Part shown: piece after piece, positions 53,007 through 61,243 of the stretch
Numbering within the stretch: the stretch's first letter is position 1
How the letters are laid out: every line of letters starts with the position of its first letter
From: Streptomyces carpinensis
GTDB taxonomy: Bacteria; Actinomycetota; Actinomycetes; Streptomycetales; Streptomycetaceae
Assembly: GCF_002154505.1 (NCBI RefSeq)
Contig: NZ_MUBM01000221.1
Coordinates: forward strand, 1-62,461
Direction: 5' to 3'
Length of the DNA: 62,461 bases
Translations under genes and position numbers: made by a program
Notes under the pieces: model-generated
Told to the model about the DNA's origin: nothing
The model's database searches: none
Seen by the model: the letters and a program-made list of their open reading frames with translations, nothing else

Positions 53007-54197
53007 GTGAGGCGCATGACGGCTCGACCGGCCAATGTCCACCAGGCCACACTGCTCCGTCTGTTGCGCGACCTCGGCCCGCAGTCCCGGGTCGCTCTGG
53101 GTGACCGGGTGGAGCTGTCGCGTTCGAAGCTCGCGGTCGAGATCGACCGGCTGCTGGAGACGGGCCTCGTCGTCCAGGACGGTCTCGCCGCCTCCCGTGG
53201 CGGCCGCCGCTCGCACAACGTCCGGATCGCTCCCTCGCTGCGATTCCTCGGCGTGGACATCGGTGCCACGTCCGTGGACGCCGCGGTCACCAACGCGGAG
53301 CTGGAGGTGCTCGGCCACCTTTCCGAGCCGCTGGACGTTCGTGAGGGCCCGGTCGCCGTGTTCGAGCGGGTGCTCGCCCTGGCCGCCAAGCTGCGCGAGG
53401 CCGGCCTGGCGGAGCACTTCGACGGCGCCGGGATCGGCGTCCCGGGGCCCGTCCGGTTCCCCGAGGGCGTCCCCGTCGCACCGCCGATCATGCCCGGCTG
53501 GGACGGTTTCCCCGTCCGCGAGGCGCTGAGCCAGGAGCTCGGCTGCCCCGTCCTCGTCGACAACGACGTGAACCTGATGGCCCTCGGCGAGCAGCAGGCC
53601 GGCGTCGCCCGGTCCGTGCGTGACTTCCTGTGGGTCAAGGTGGGGACCGGCATCGGCTGCGGCATCGTCGTCGGCGGCGAGGTCCACCGCGGTGTCACCG
53701 GCAGTGCCGGCGACATCGGCCACATCCAGGTGGACCCGGACGGGCCGCCGTGCGCCTGCGGTAACACCGGTTGCCTGGAGGCGCACTTCGGCGGCGGCGC
53801 CCTGGTGCGGGACGCGACCGCGCTCGCCGAGACGGGCCGCTCGGCGGAACTGGCCGGGCGGCTCGAGGCGGCCGGACGGCTGACCCCGGAGGACGTCTCG
53901 GCGGCCGCCGGCGCCGGTGACGCCGCGTCCCTCGAACTGATCCGCCTGGGCGGAAGCCGCACCGGCCAGGTCATCGCCGGCCTGGTCAGCTTCTTCAACC
54001 CCGGCCTCGTGGTCATCGGGGGAGGGCTCACCGGGCTGGGCCACACCCTCCTGGCCAGCGTCCGTACCCAGATCTACCGGCAGTCCCTGCCGTTGGCGAC
54101 CGGCAACCTGCCGATCGTCCTCGGCGAGCTCGGCCAGGTCGCCGGTGTCGTCGGCGCCACCCGGCTGATCAGCGACCACATCTTCTCACCGGCCTGA
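53007..54197 (+). CDS. ROK-family transcriptional regulator (second copy)
   Basis: A 396-residue repressor with an N-terminal winged helix (LLRLLRDLGPQSRVALGDRV) and a ROK domain: FLGVDIGATSVDAAV, VDNDVNLMALGEQQ, GTGIGCGIVVGGEVHRG and zinc motif CACGNTGCLEA. GTG 53007 follows GGGAGG by 6 bases; ATG 53016 is an alternative. It is a paralogue of the 42452 protein. It directly precedes the Gfo/Idh/MocA and ABC-importer genes in the same direction and is their likely regulator. The inducer is presumably the imported sugar. Confidence 0.93.
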   Translation: MRRMTARPANVHQATLLRLLRDLGPQSRVALGDRVELSRSKLAVEIDRLLETGLVVQDGLAASRGGRRSHNVRIAPSLRFLGVDIGATSVDAAVTNAELEVLGHLSEPLDVREGPVAVFERVLALAAKLREAGLAEHFDGAGIGVPGPVRFPEGVPVAPPIMPGWDGFPVREALSQELGCPVLVDNDVNLMALGEQQAGVARSVRDFLWVKVGTGIGCGIVVGGEVHRGVTGSAGDIGHIQVDPDGPPCACGNTGCLEAHFGGGALVRDATALAETGRSAELAGRLEAAGRLTPEDVSAAAGAGDAASLELIRLGGSRTGQVIAGLVSFFNPGLVVIGGGLTGLGHTLLASVRTQIYRQSLPLATGNLPIVLGELGQVAGVVGATRLISDHIFSPA

Positions 54198-54288
54198 CGC
54201 GCCCCCGCGCGGCCGGAATCCGTTCCCCGCGAACGGACGTGATCCCCGCGTCCGTTGCCCGCGCCACACGCATCCTTCAGGAGCGCCT

Positions 54289-55548
54289 ATGGACAGTCAG
54301 CACGGCTCGCCCACGATCGGGGTGGGCATGGTCGGATACGCCTTCATGGGCCGCGCGCACTCGCACGCCTGGCGTACCGTCGCCTGTGCCTTCGATCTGC
54401 CCATACGCCCGGTCATGGCCGCCCTCGCCGGACGCGAGCGAGCGGCACTGGAAGAGGCCGCCCGGCGTCAGCTCTGGGCCGCCACCGACACCGACTGGCG
54501 GGCCCTGATCGCCCGCCCCGACGTTCAGCTGGTCGACGTCTGCACCCCGGGGTCCAGCCACGCCGAGATCGCGATCGCGGCCCTGGAGGCCGGTAAGCAC
54601 GTGTTGTGCGAGAAGCCGCTCGCCAACACCGTCGAGGAGGCGGAGGCGATGGCCGCCGCCGCGGCCGCGGCCTCGCGCCGCGGCGTGCGCTCCATGGTGG
54701 GCTTCAGCTACCGGCGCACGCCGGCGCTCGCCCTCGCCCGCCGCCTGATCGCCGACGGCCGTCTCGGCAGCCTGCGGCACGTACGCGCACAGTACCTACA
54801 GGACTGGATCGTGGATCCGGAATACCCCCTGGTGTGGCGGCTGCAGCGCGAGCACGCCGGCTCCGGCGCGCTGGGCGACCTCGGCGCCCACATCGTCGAC
54901 CTGGCCCAGTACCTGGTCGGCGAGCGGTTGACGGGAGTCTCCGCGCTGACCGAGACGTTCGTCCGCGAACGTCCGCTGCCCGCGGCGTCCTCGGGGCTCG
55001 CGGCAGTCGTCGACGGGACCGCGCCACGCGGAGAAGTCACGGTGGACGACGCCGCGTTGTTCACCGGCCGGTTCCCCGGCGGTGCCATCGCGTCCTTCGA
55101 GGCCACCCGGGTCGCCGCCGGCCGCAAGAACGCCCTGCGCGTCGAGATCAACGGCGATCGCGGCAGCATCGCCTTCGATCTGGAGCGCCTCAACGAACTG
55201 GACTTCCACGACCACACCGAGGCGTCCGCGACGGCGGGCTTCAGGAGGATCCTGGTCACCGAACCCGACCACCCCTATCTGGACGGATGGTGGCCGCCGG
55301 GTCACGGACTCGGCTACGACCACACCTTCGTCCACCAGGTGCGCGATCTGCTGCAGGCCATCGACGAGGGCCGGGATCCCGAACCGTCCTTCGCCGACGG
55401 GCTGCAGGTGCAGCGGGTGCTCGCCGCGGTGGAGCACAGTGCCGCGCACGGCAGCGTATGGACGCCCGTCGCACACGAGGAAGTCGCGCCGGAGGACTCG
55501 CCGCCACCGTCCGGAACCGGCGACCCCGTCGCGGTGGTCGCTCCCTGA
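54289..55548 (+). CDS. Gfo/Idh/MocA-family oxidoreductase
   Basis: A 419-residue NAD(P)-dependent sugar dehydrogenase-like protein. The Rossmann start is VGMVGYAFMGRAHSHAWR, the catalytic-region lysine is in GKHVLCEKPLAN, and the C-terminal beta-sheet domain contains GALGDLGAHIVDLAQYLVG. There is no signal peptide, so it acts in the cytoplasm. ATG 54289 follows AGGAG. Members interconvert hydroxyl and keto groups of sugars and inositols, including 3-keto-glycosides. Next to an RbsABC-type importer it probably oxidises or reduces the imported sugar. About 840 bases separate it from the importer genes. Confidence 0.92.
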   Translation: MDSQHGSPTIGVGMVGYAFMGRAHSHAWRTVACAFDLPIRPVMAALAGRERAALEEAARRQLWAATDTDWRALIARPDVQLVDVCTPGSSHAEIAIAALEAGKHVLCEKPLANTVEEAEAMAAAAAAASRRGVRSMVGFSYRRTPALALARRLIADGRLGSLRHVRAQYLQDWIVDPEYPLVWRLQREHAGSGALGDLGAHIVDLAQYLVGERLTGVSALTETFVRERPLPAASSGLAAVVDGTAPRGEVTVDDAALFTGRFPGGAIASFEATRVAAGRKNALRVEINGDRGSIAFDLERLNELDFHDHTEASATAGFRRILVTEPDHPYLDGWWPPGHGLGYDHTFVHQVRDLLQAIDEGRDPEPSFADGLQVQRVLAAVEHSAAHGSVWTPVAHEEVAPEDSPPPSGTGDPVAVVAP

Positions 55549-56385
55549 GCGAACGCCGCGGCGCCGGCCGGCCCGGTGGTTCCGCCAACACCGCACGTCC
55601 CACCCGGCCGGCCGTCCACGACCGACGTACACGTTCCGTTCACGCGAAGGAGGATTTCAAGGAAACTCCGAAGATAAATCCGCTCAGTCGAGCACTTTCA
55701 TTCGCCGGCCGGAGACCGGATGTTACTGACCGGTGACATGCGCCGTACGGCAGACGTCGGTAAATCCGGGGCCCGTTCGACCCTGTGTTCCCGGAAATGC
55801 CCGCCTGCCTCCCCGCGGGTCTCGTGCGTCATTCGGGCGGAGTTCCGTAATCCGCCGGGCATGAGGTGCGCCGGCCCTCACAGCACACGAGTTCCCGAGG
55901 TGGGCGAGCAGACGGCGCCGGCCGCCCGGCGTCCCGCCGCACCGGCGAACGGCACGCAGTTCGGGGCATTCCAGACGTGCCGCGATGCGGAATGCCCAAA
56001 AGTGTTACAGGTGTTGCCGCTTCTGGCCACGAGAAGTTCCGAAAGTTCGCGAACCCTTTTCAAACAACGCTGTGAGAACTACCTTCCTCTCAGCGCGCAA
56101 GGTGACCAGGGAGCGGCCGGATCCGGGAAACCCGGACGGACGCACGGACCCATCGGAAAACACCCGACCGGAACCACCGAATCCCACCCACGAGGAAACC
56201 GCCGAGGAGCCACGACCGGCCCCCGGCCGGACCGGGATCACCGCCACCCACGACACGTCCGACCCCTCACCGGCCTCCGAGCCGAGGCCACCCGTGAGGG
56301 ACCAACTGCTCCATGAGATCGACAAGTCGACGAACCGTCATGTGCCCCTGGGAGGGCCGGCGGAGACCGCATCAGAGGGAGACCC
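55549..56385. other. Long gene-poor leader before ABC importer
   Basis: About 840 bases with lower GC than the neighbours. They hold an orphan AAGGAGGA at about 55646, a perfect GTTCGCGAAC palindrome (56045-56054), and GAAAGTTC plus CCTTTTCAAA (56041-56064) also seen upstream of the ROK gene. The only possible gene is a weak 95-codon frame at its end. It probably contains the importer promoter and a long 5' untranslated region. Confidence 0.45.
56041..56064. promoter_or_regulatory. GAAAGTTCGCGAAC / CCTTTTCAAA element
   Basis: A perfect 10-base palindrome (GTTCGCGAAC) is framed by words shared with the ROK upstream region. It is a candidate ROK operator or promoter for the importer operon, 330 bases from the first importer gene. 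Confidence 0.35.
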
Positions 56386-56389
56386 ATGA
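56102..56389 (+). CDS. Possible small Pro/Glu-rich ORF overlapping importer start
   Basis: A 95-codon frame from GTG 56102 whose stop overlaps the importer ATG (ATGA). The product would be acidic, proline-rich and disordered (HEETAEEPRPAPGRTG), ending HEIDKSTNRHVPLGG. Third-position GC (about 75-80 percent by eye) is below the real genes around it, and there is no ribosome site. The overlap is the only point in its favour; it may be chance. Confidence 0.15.
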   Translation: MTRERPDPGNPDGRTDPSENTRPEPPNPTHEETAEEPRPAPGRTGITATHDTSDPSPASEPRPPVRDQLLHEIDKSTNRHVPLGGPAETASEGDP

Positions 56390-57897
56390 GTGCCCCGCTG
56401 CTCGAGATGCAAGGCGTCGTCAAGGAGTTCCCCGGCGTCCGGGCCCTCGACGGCGTCGACCTCGACGTGGTCGCCGGAGAAGTCCACTGCCTGCTGGGCC
56501 AGAACGGCGCCGGCAAATCCACGCTCATCAAGGTCCTCGCCGGAGCCCACCAGCCCGACGAGGGACACATCGCCTGGGAGGGCGAACCGGTCACGCTCCC
56601 GACCCCGACGGCCGCCATGCGCCACGGGATCGCCACCATCTACCAGGAACTCGACCTGGCCGACGGCCTGACGGTGGCGGAGAACATCTACCTGGGGCAC
56701 GAGCAGTCCCGGCTGGGCTTCGCCCAGCGCTCGCGGATGCACGACGCCGCACGGCAACTCCTGCGCAGGCTCGGGCACCCGGAGATCCCCGTCACGCGCG
56801 AGGTGGGCGACCTCTCCTCGGCCGGCAAGCAGCTCGTGTCCATGGCACGCGCCCTCTCGCACGACACAAGACTCATCATCATGGACGAGCCCTCCGCCGT
56901 CCTCGCCCACGACGAGGTGGACAACCTCTTCCGCATCATCGGCGACCTCACCGCCGCCGGCGTGGCCGTCGTCTACATCTCGCACCGCATGGAGGAGATC
57001 CGCCGGATCGGGGACCGCGTCACCGTGCTCAAGGACGGCCGCACGGTCGCACGGGGACTGCCCGCGCGCACCACCCCCACCTCCGAACTGGTCTCGCTGA
57101 TGACCGGCCGCACCGTCGAGTACGTCTTCCCGCCGAGGCCGCAGACACCTGGCCCGAAGGAGCGCCCGATGCTCCTGGAGGTCGAAGGCATCAGCCGCCC
57201 GGGGGAGTTCGAGGACGTGTCCCTCACCGTCCGGGCCGGCGAGATCGTCGGGCTGGCGGGCCTGGTCGGCTCCGGCCGCTCGGAGATCCTCGAAACGGTC
57301 TACGGGGCCCGCCGTTCGGCCTCCGGGCGCATCAGCGTGGCCGGAAAGGTGCTACGGCCCGGCAGCATCACCGCCGCCGTCCGGGCGGGCATCGGGCTCG
57401 CCCCGGAGGAGCGCAAGAGCCAGGCGCTGTTCATGCACTCCTCCATCGCCCACAACGTGTCCATGTCCTCGCTGCGGCGGTTCGCCCGCGCGGGGTTCCT
57501 CGACTCCCGCTCCGAACTGGCCGCCACGACGGAGGCGGTCCGCAGCCTCGACCTGCGGCCCCCCGACCCGACCCGACCGGTGCGCACGCTGTCCGGCGGC
57601 AACCAGCAAAAGGCAGTCGTCGCCCGCTGGTTGCTCAAGGACTGCCGGCTCCTGCTGCTGGACGAGCCCACCCGCGGTGTCGACGTCGGGGCGCGGGCGG
57701 AGCTCTACATGCTCATCCGGCGGCTCGCCGACTCGGGAGTCGGTGTGCTCCTCGTCTCCAGCGAGGTGCCCGAGGTCCTCGGCCTCGCCGACCGCGTCCT
57801 CGTCATGCGCGAAGGGCGGGTGGTCCGCGAGGCCGACGCCCTGGACCTCGACGAATCGAAAGTGCTCGACCTCGTCATGGAAGGGAGCTCCGCGTGA
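56386..57897 (+). CDS. Sugar ABC transporter ATP-binding protein (RbsA type)
   Basis: A 503-residue protein with two fused ABC ATPase domains, as in RbsA/XylG. Domain 1: Walker A GQNGAGKST, a degenerate signature LSSAGKQ and Walker B LIIMDEPSA. Domain 2: degenerate Walker A GLVGSGRSE, signature LSGGNQQK and Walker B LLLLDEPTRG. It powers import of a monosaccharide-like solute. ATG 56386 follows GAGGGAGA. Its stop overlaps the permease GTG (GTGA), so translation is coupled. Confidence 0.95.
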   Translation: MSAPLLEMQGVVKEFPGVRALDGVDLDVVAGEVHCLLGQNGAGKSTLIKVLAGAHQPDEGHIAWEGEPVTLPTPTAAMRHGIATIYQELDLADGLTVAENIYLGHEQSRLGFAQRSRMHDAARQLLRRLGHPEIPVTREVGDLSSAGKQLVSMARALSHDTRLIIMDEPSAVLAHDEVDNLFRIIGDLTAAGVAVVYISHRMEEIRRIGDRVTVLKDGRTVARGLPARTTPTSELVSLMTGRTVEYVFPPRPQTPGPKERPMLLEVEGISRPGEFEDVSLTVRAGEIVGLAGLVGSGRSEILETVYGARRSASGRISVAGKVLRPGSITAAVRAGIGLAPEERKSQALFMHSSIAHNVSMSSLRRFARAGFLDSRSELAATTEAVRSLDLRPPDPTRPVRTLSGGNQQKAVVARWLLKDCRLLLLDEPTRGVDVGARAELYMLIRRLADSGVGVLLVSSEVPEVLGLADRVLVMREGRVVREADALDLDESKVLDLVMEGSSA

Positions 57898-58955
57898 GCC
57901 AGCAGACCAGTCCCCCCGGCGGGAGCGGTCCGCTGCCCGCCACCGGCCAGGGATCGGCGTCAGGATCCGTACGGCAGACCGGCCCGTCCCCGGGCAAGGG
58001 CAGCGGACCGGCCTTCCTCGGGCACATGGGCAGGGTGCGCAACCTAGGCCTGTTCGTCGTCCTCGTGCTGCTGTGCGTCGTCGGCGCACTGACCTCGGGC
58101 AACTTCGCCACCCGGCAGAACGCCCTGGTCATCCTCAGCAGCGCGGCCGTCATCGGCGTCATCACGATCGGCCAGACCTTCGTCATCATCGGCGGCGGCA
58201 TCGACCTGTCCGTCGGCGCGATCGTGGCGCTCGCCTCCGTGTGGTGCACCACCGTGGCCACCCAGTCCTACGGGCTGGGCGGCATGATCGTCTGCGCGCT
58301 CGCCGTGGGCGCGGTCGTCGGCCTGATCAACGGCCTGATCATCTCCTACGGCAACATCGTCGCGTTCATCGTCACGATCGCCATGATGGCGAGCGCCCGA
58401 GGACTCGCCGAGCGGATCTCCGACCGGCAGTCCCAGGTGGTCACGGTCGACTCGTTCAACTCCATCGCCTCCACCAAGTGGCTCGGCATCCCGCTGCTGG
58501 TCTACATCCTGGCGGTGGCCGTGGTCCTCGGCTGGGTGCTGCTCAACCGCACCACCTTCGGCCGGCGGACGTTCGCCATCGGCGGCAACCAGGAGGCCGC
58601 GCGCCTCGCCGGCCTCGACGTGCGCCGCCACACCCTGGTGCTGTACGTCCTGTCCGGCCTGTGCTGCGGCATCGCCGCGGTCATGCTGACCGCGCGGACC
58701 ACCTCCGGCGCCAGCAACCTCGGCAACCTCTACGAACTGGACTCGATCGCCGCGGTGATCATCGGCGGGACGCTGCTGACCGGCGGCCGCGGCTCGCTCA
58801 TCGGCTCGATCCTGGGCGTCCTGGTGTTCACCACGATCACCAACATCTTCGTGCTGAACAACCTCACCACCGACATTCAGCAGATCGCCAAGGGTCTGAT
58901 CATCGTCGCCGCCGTGCTGATCCAGCGGCGCGGACGCCGGACCGCGGCCCCGTAG
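57894..58955 (+). CDS. Sugar ABC transporter permease (RbsC type)
   Basis: A 353-residue membrane protein of the ribose/xylose/galactose permease family with about 8-10 helices. Family signs are GGGIDLSVGAIVAL, GRRTFAIGGNQEAARLAGL and GGTLLTGGRGSLIGSILG. The first 45 residues are a Ser/Gly/Pro-rich cytoplasmic extension not seen in RbsC of enteric bacteria. It begins at GTG 57894, overlapping the ATPase gene by four bases. The binding protein follows 130 bases later. Confidence 0.95.
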   Translation: MSQQTSPPGGSGPLPATGQGSASGSVRQTGPSPGKGSGPAFLGHMGRVRNLGLFVVLVLLCVVGALTSGNFATRQNALVILSSAAVIGVITIGQTFVIIGGGIDLSVGAIVALASVWCTTVATQSYGLGGMIVCALAVGAVVGLINGLIISYGNIVAFIVTIAMMASARGLAERISDRQSQVVTVDSFNSIASTKWLGIPLLVYILAVAVVLGWVLLNRTTFGRRTFAIGGNQEAARLAGLDVRRHTLVLYVLSGLCCGIAAVMLTARTTSGASNLGNLYELDSIAAVIIGGTLLTGGRGSLIGSILGVLVFTTITNIFVLNNLTTDIQQIAKGLIIVAAVLIQRRGRRTAAP

Positions 58956-59087
58956 CCGCGGCGCGGACGGCGGCCCAGTCCCCGCTGCCGCCGACCGCGC
59001 CGCCCCGGCCCAGCCGCGCGGCACGCCCGCATCGACCACGGCAGGCACACCCCAGGCAGGACACCCGTGACGGGAAGGACTAGCGAG

Positions 59088-60152
59088 ATGGACAAGCGCG
59101 GACTCGGCGGAATGGACCGCAGAAGGCTCCTCTTCAGCGGCGCGGCACTCGGCGGCGGAGCCATGATCGCCGGCTGCACCAGCAACAAGAGCGACGCGTC
59201 CACCGACGACGTCAAGGCGGCGAGCAAGGCCGGCACCGACAACGACAAGCCGGGCAAGCAGGTGACGATCGGGTTCTCGGCCCCGGCCGCCGACCACGGC
59301 TGGATGGCGGCCATCACCAAGAACGCCATGGCGCAGGCCAAGCAGTACTCCGATGTGCACTTCGAGGCCGTCGAGGGCACCAACGACGTCAACGCGCAGA
59401 TCAGCCAGGTCCAGACGCTGATCGGCAAGAAGGTGGACGTCCTGGTCATCCTGCCGTTCGACGGCAAGGCGCTGACCTCCGTGGCCCAGCAGGCGATGGA
59501 CGCGGGCATCCCCGTCATCAACGTCGACCGCGTCTTCGACACCCCGCTCGCGTACCGGACGTGGATCGGCGGCGACAACTTCGGCATGGGGCTCAACGCC
59601 GGCCTCTACATCGGCCGGACCCTCAAGGCCAAGGGCGTCTCCTCGCCCGTGATCGGCGAGATCGCCGGCATCGACAATCTCGAACTCACCAAGCAGCGCA
59701 GCGCCGGGTTCAAGAAGGGCCTGGCCAAGTACGGCTTCCGCGTGGGGATCCGGCAGGCCGCCGACTTCACCGCCGACTCCGGCCAGCAGGTGATGAGCAA
59801 CGTGCTCCAGGCACGCTCGCACCTGGACGCGGTGTGGAACCACGACGACGACCAGGGCATCGGCGTCGAGGCGGCCATCAAGCAGGCGGGCCGCGACGAG
59901 TTCTTCATGGTCGGCGGCGCCGGCTCCAAGCACGCCATGACGGAGATCAAGGCCGACAGCTCCGTGCTCAAGGCCACGGTCGTCTACCCGACGAACATGT
60001 CCGCCGCCGCGATCAAGCTCGCCCGGCTCATCGCCCAGCACAAGGGCATGGGCGACCTGGTGGGCGAGGACCTGCCGTCCTCGTTGACCCTGTTCTCCGC
60101 CACCGTGACCAAGGAGAACGTCGACCAGTACCTGCCCGGCGCCTTCAGCTGA
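59088..60152 (+). CDS. Sugar ABC transporter substrate-binding lipoprotein (RbsB type)
   Basis: A 354-residue periplasmic-binding-protein-like lipoprotein. The N-terminus has a twin-arginine signal (MDRRRLLFSGAALGGG) ending in lipobox IAGC, so it is Tat-exported and lipid-anchored. The RbsB-like fold shows VTIGFSAPAADHGWMAAI, DVLVILPFDGKAL, PVINVDRVF and DAVWNHDDDQGIGVEAAI. ATG 59088 is preferred; an upstream GTG at 59067 is in frame. It completes the RbsABC importer. The substrate is probably a monosaccharide or cyclitol and may be an oxidised sugar. Confidence 0.94.
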   Translation: MDKRGLGGMDRRRLLFSGAALGGGAMIAGCTSNKSDASTDDVKAASKAGTDNDKPGKQVTIGFSAPAADHGWMAAITKNAMAQAKQYSDVHFEAVEGTNDVNAQISQVQTLIGKKVDVLVILPFDGKALTSVAQQAMDAGIPVINVDRVFDTPLAYRTWIGGDNFGMGLNAGLYIGRTLKAKGVSSPVIGEIAGIDNLELTKQRSAGFKKGLAKYGFRVGIRQAADFTADSGQQVMSNVLQARSHLDAVWNHDDDQGIGVEAAIKQAGRDEFFMVGGAGSKHAMTEIKADSSVLKATVVYPTNMSAAAIKLARLIAQHKGMGDLVGEDLPSSLTLFSATVTKENVDQYLPGAFS

Positions 60153-60196
60153 CCCAGCACCCACCGTCCCCGGAATCAGGTCACGAAAGGTTGATT

Positions 60197-60997
60197 ATGT
60201 CCCGCAGAGGTATCGTCGCGCTGTTGTCCGCGGCCGCTCTGGCACTGCCACTCGCGGCCACCAGCGCCACCACCGCACACGCGGCGGAACCGGCGTTCCG
60301 GGTGCTGGTGTTCTCCAAGACCACCGCCTTCCGGCACGACTCCATCCCCGCCGGTGTGGCGGCGATCCAGAAGCTCGGCCAGGAGAACGGCTTCGCGGTC
60401 GACGCGACCGAGGACGCCACCCAGTTCAACGACGCCAACCTGGCGAAGTACCGGACGGTCGTCTTCGTCTCCACCACGGGCGACCCGCTGGACCAGCAGT
60501 CCGAGAAGGACGCCTTCCAGCGCTACATCGAACACGGCGGCGGCTACGTCGGCATCCACGCCGCCGCCGACTCCGGCTACACCTGGGCCTGGTACGGCGG
60601 CCTGGTCGGCGCGTACTTCAACGACCACCCGTCGATCCAGCAGGCGACCGTGAACGTCGTGGGCCAGGGCACCGCTGCCACCAGGGGTCTGCCCAACCGC
60701 TGGGTCCGCACCGACGAGTGGTACAACTACCGCTCCAACCCCCGCTCCGACGTGCGTGTCCTGGCCACGCTGGACGAGCGGACGTACAACCCGGTCGGCT
60801 ACAACGGCGGCTCGATGGGCGCGGACCACCCCATCGCGTGGTGCCACCCGTACGACGGCGGCCGGTCCTTCTACACCGGCATGGGCCACACCAAGGAGAG
60901 CTACGCCGACCCGCTGTTCCTGTCGCACGTCCTCGGCGGCATCCAGATGACGGCCGGTACGGCGAAGTTCAACTGCGATCCGGAAAGCACCGACTGA
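60197..60997 (+). CDS. Secreted ThuA-like domain protein
   Basis: A 266-residue secreted ThuA-like protein (class I glutamine-amidotransferase-like fold). Signal peptide 1 to about 30, then FRVLVFSKTTAFRHDSIPAG with the conserved RHDSI, GGGYVGIHAAADSGYTW and the end motif HPIAWCHPYDGGRSFYTGMG. ATG 60197 follows GAAAGG. ThuA proteins act on keto-sugars such as 3-keto-trehalose in Rhizobium, though the chemistry is not settled. It aligns along its length with the split ThuA domain of the 1349-residue protein, but without the discoidin insertion. It is cotranscribed with the importer genes. Confidence 0.92.
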   Translation: MSRRGIVALLSAAALALPLAATSATTAHAAEPAFRVLVFSKTTAFRHDSIPAGVAAIQKLGQENGFAVDATEDATQFNDANLAKYRTVVFVSTTGDPLDQQSEKDAFQRYIEHGGGYVGIHAAADSGYTWAWYGGLVGAYFNDHPSIQQATVNVVGQGTAATRGLPNRWVRTDEWYNYRSNPRSDVRVLATLDERTYNPVGYNGGSMGADHPIAWCHPYDGGRSFYTGMGHTKESYADPLFLSHVLGGIQMTAGTAKFNCDPESTD

Positions 60998-61243
60998 CCG
61001 GCAGGTGACGTGCCCCGGCGCGCCCGCCGTCCCAGGCGGCGCGCCGGGCACCCGGTACCCGCCCGCCCACATCGACGCCGGCTCGGGTCACCGGCACGTC
61101 TTCCCCGGGTGACCCCCACGCCAGGCCCTGACCCCGGACGACCGTCCGGAGGGGAGCGGAAGCAGGTGACAGGGGGCAGCGACATCGACAGCGAGGAACG
61201 AGGCGGCCGGGCGCGACCACGCACGGCCGACGGAGGTGACGAG

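Noticed and set aside
55720..56316. Frame of about 200 codons upstream of the ABC importer
   Set aside because: Low third-position GC, no domain and Arg/Pro/Gly-rich noise; it is listed only as part of the gene-poor leader.
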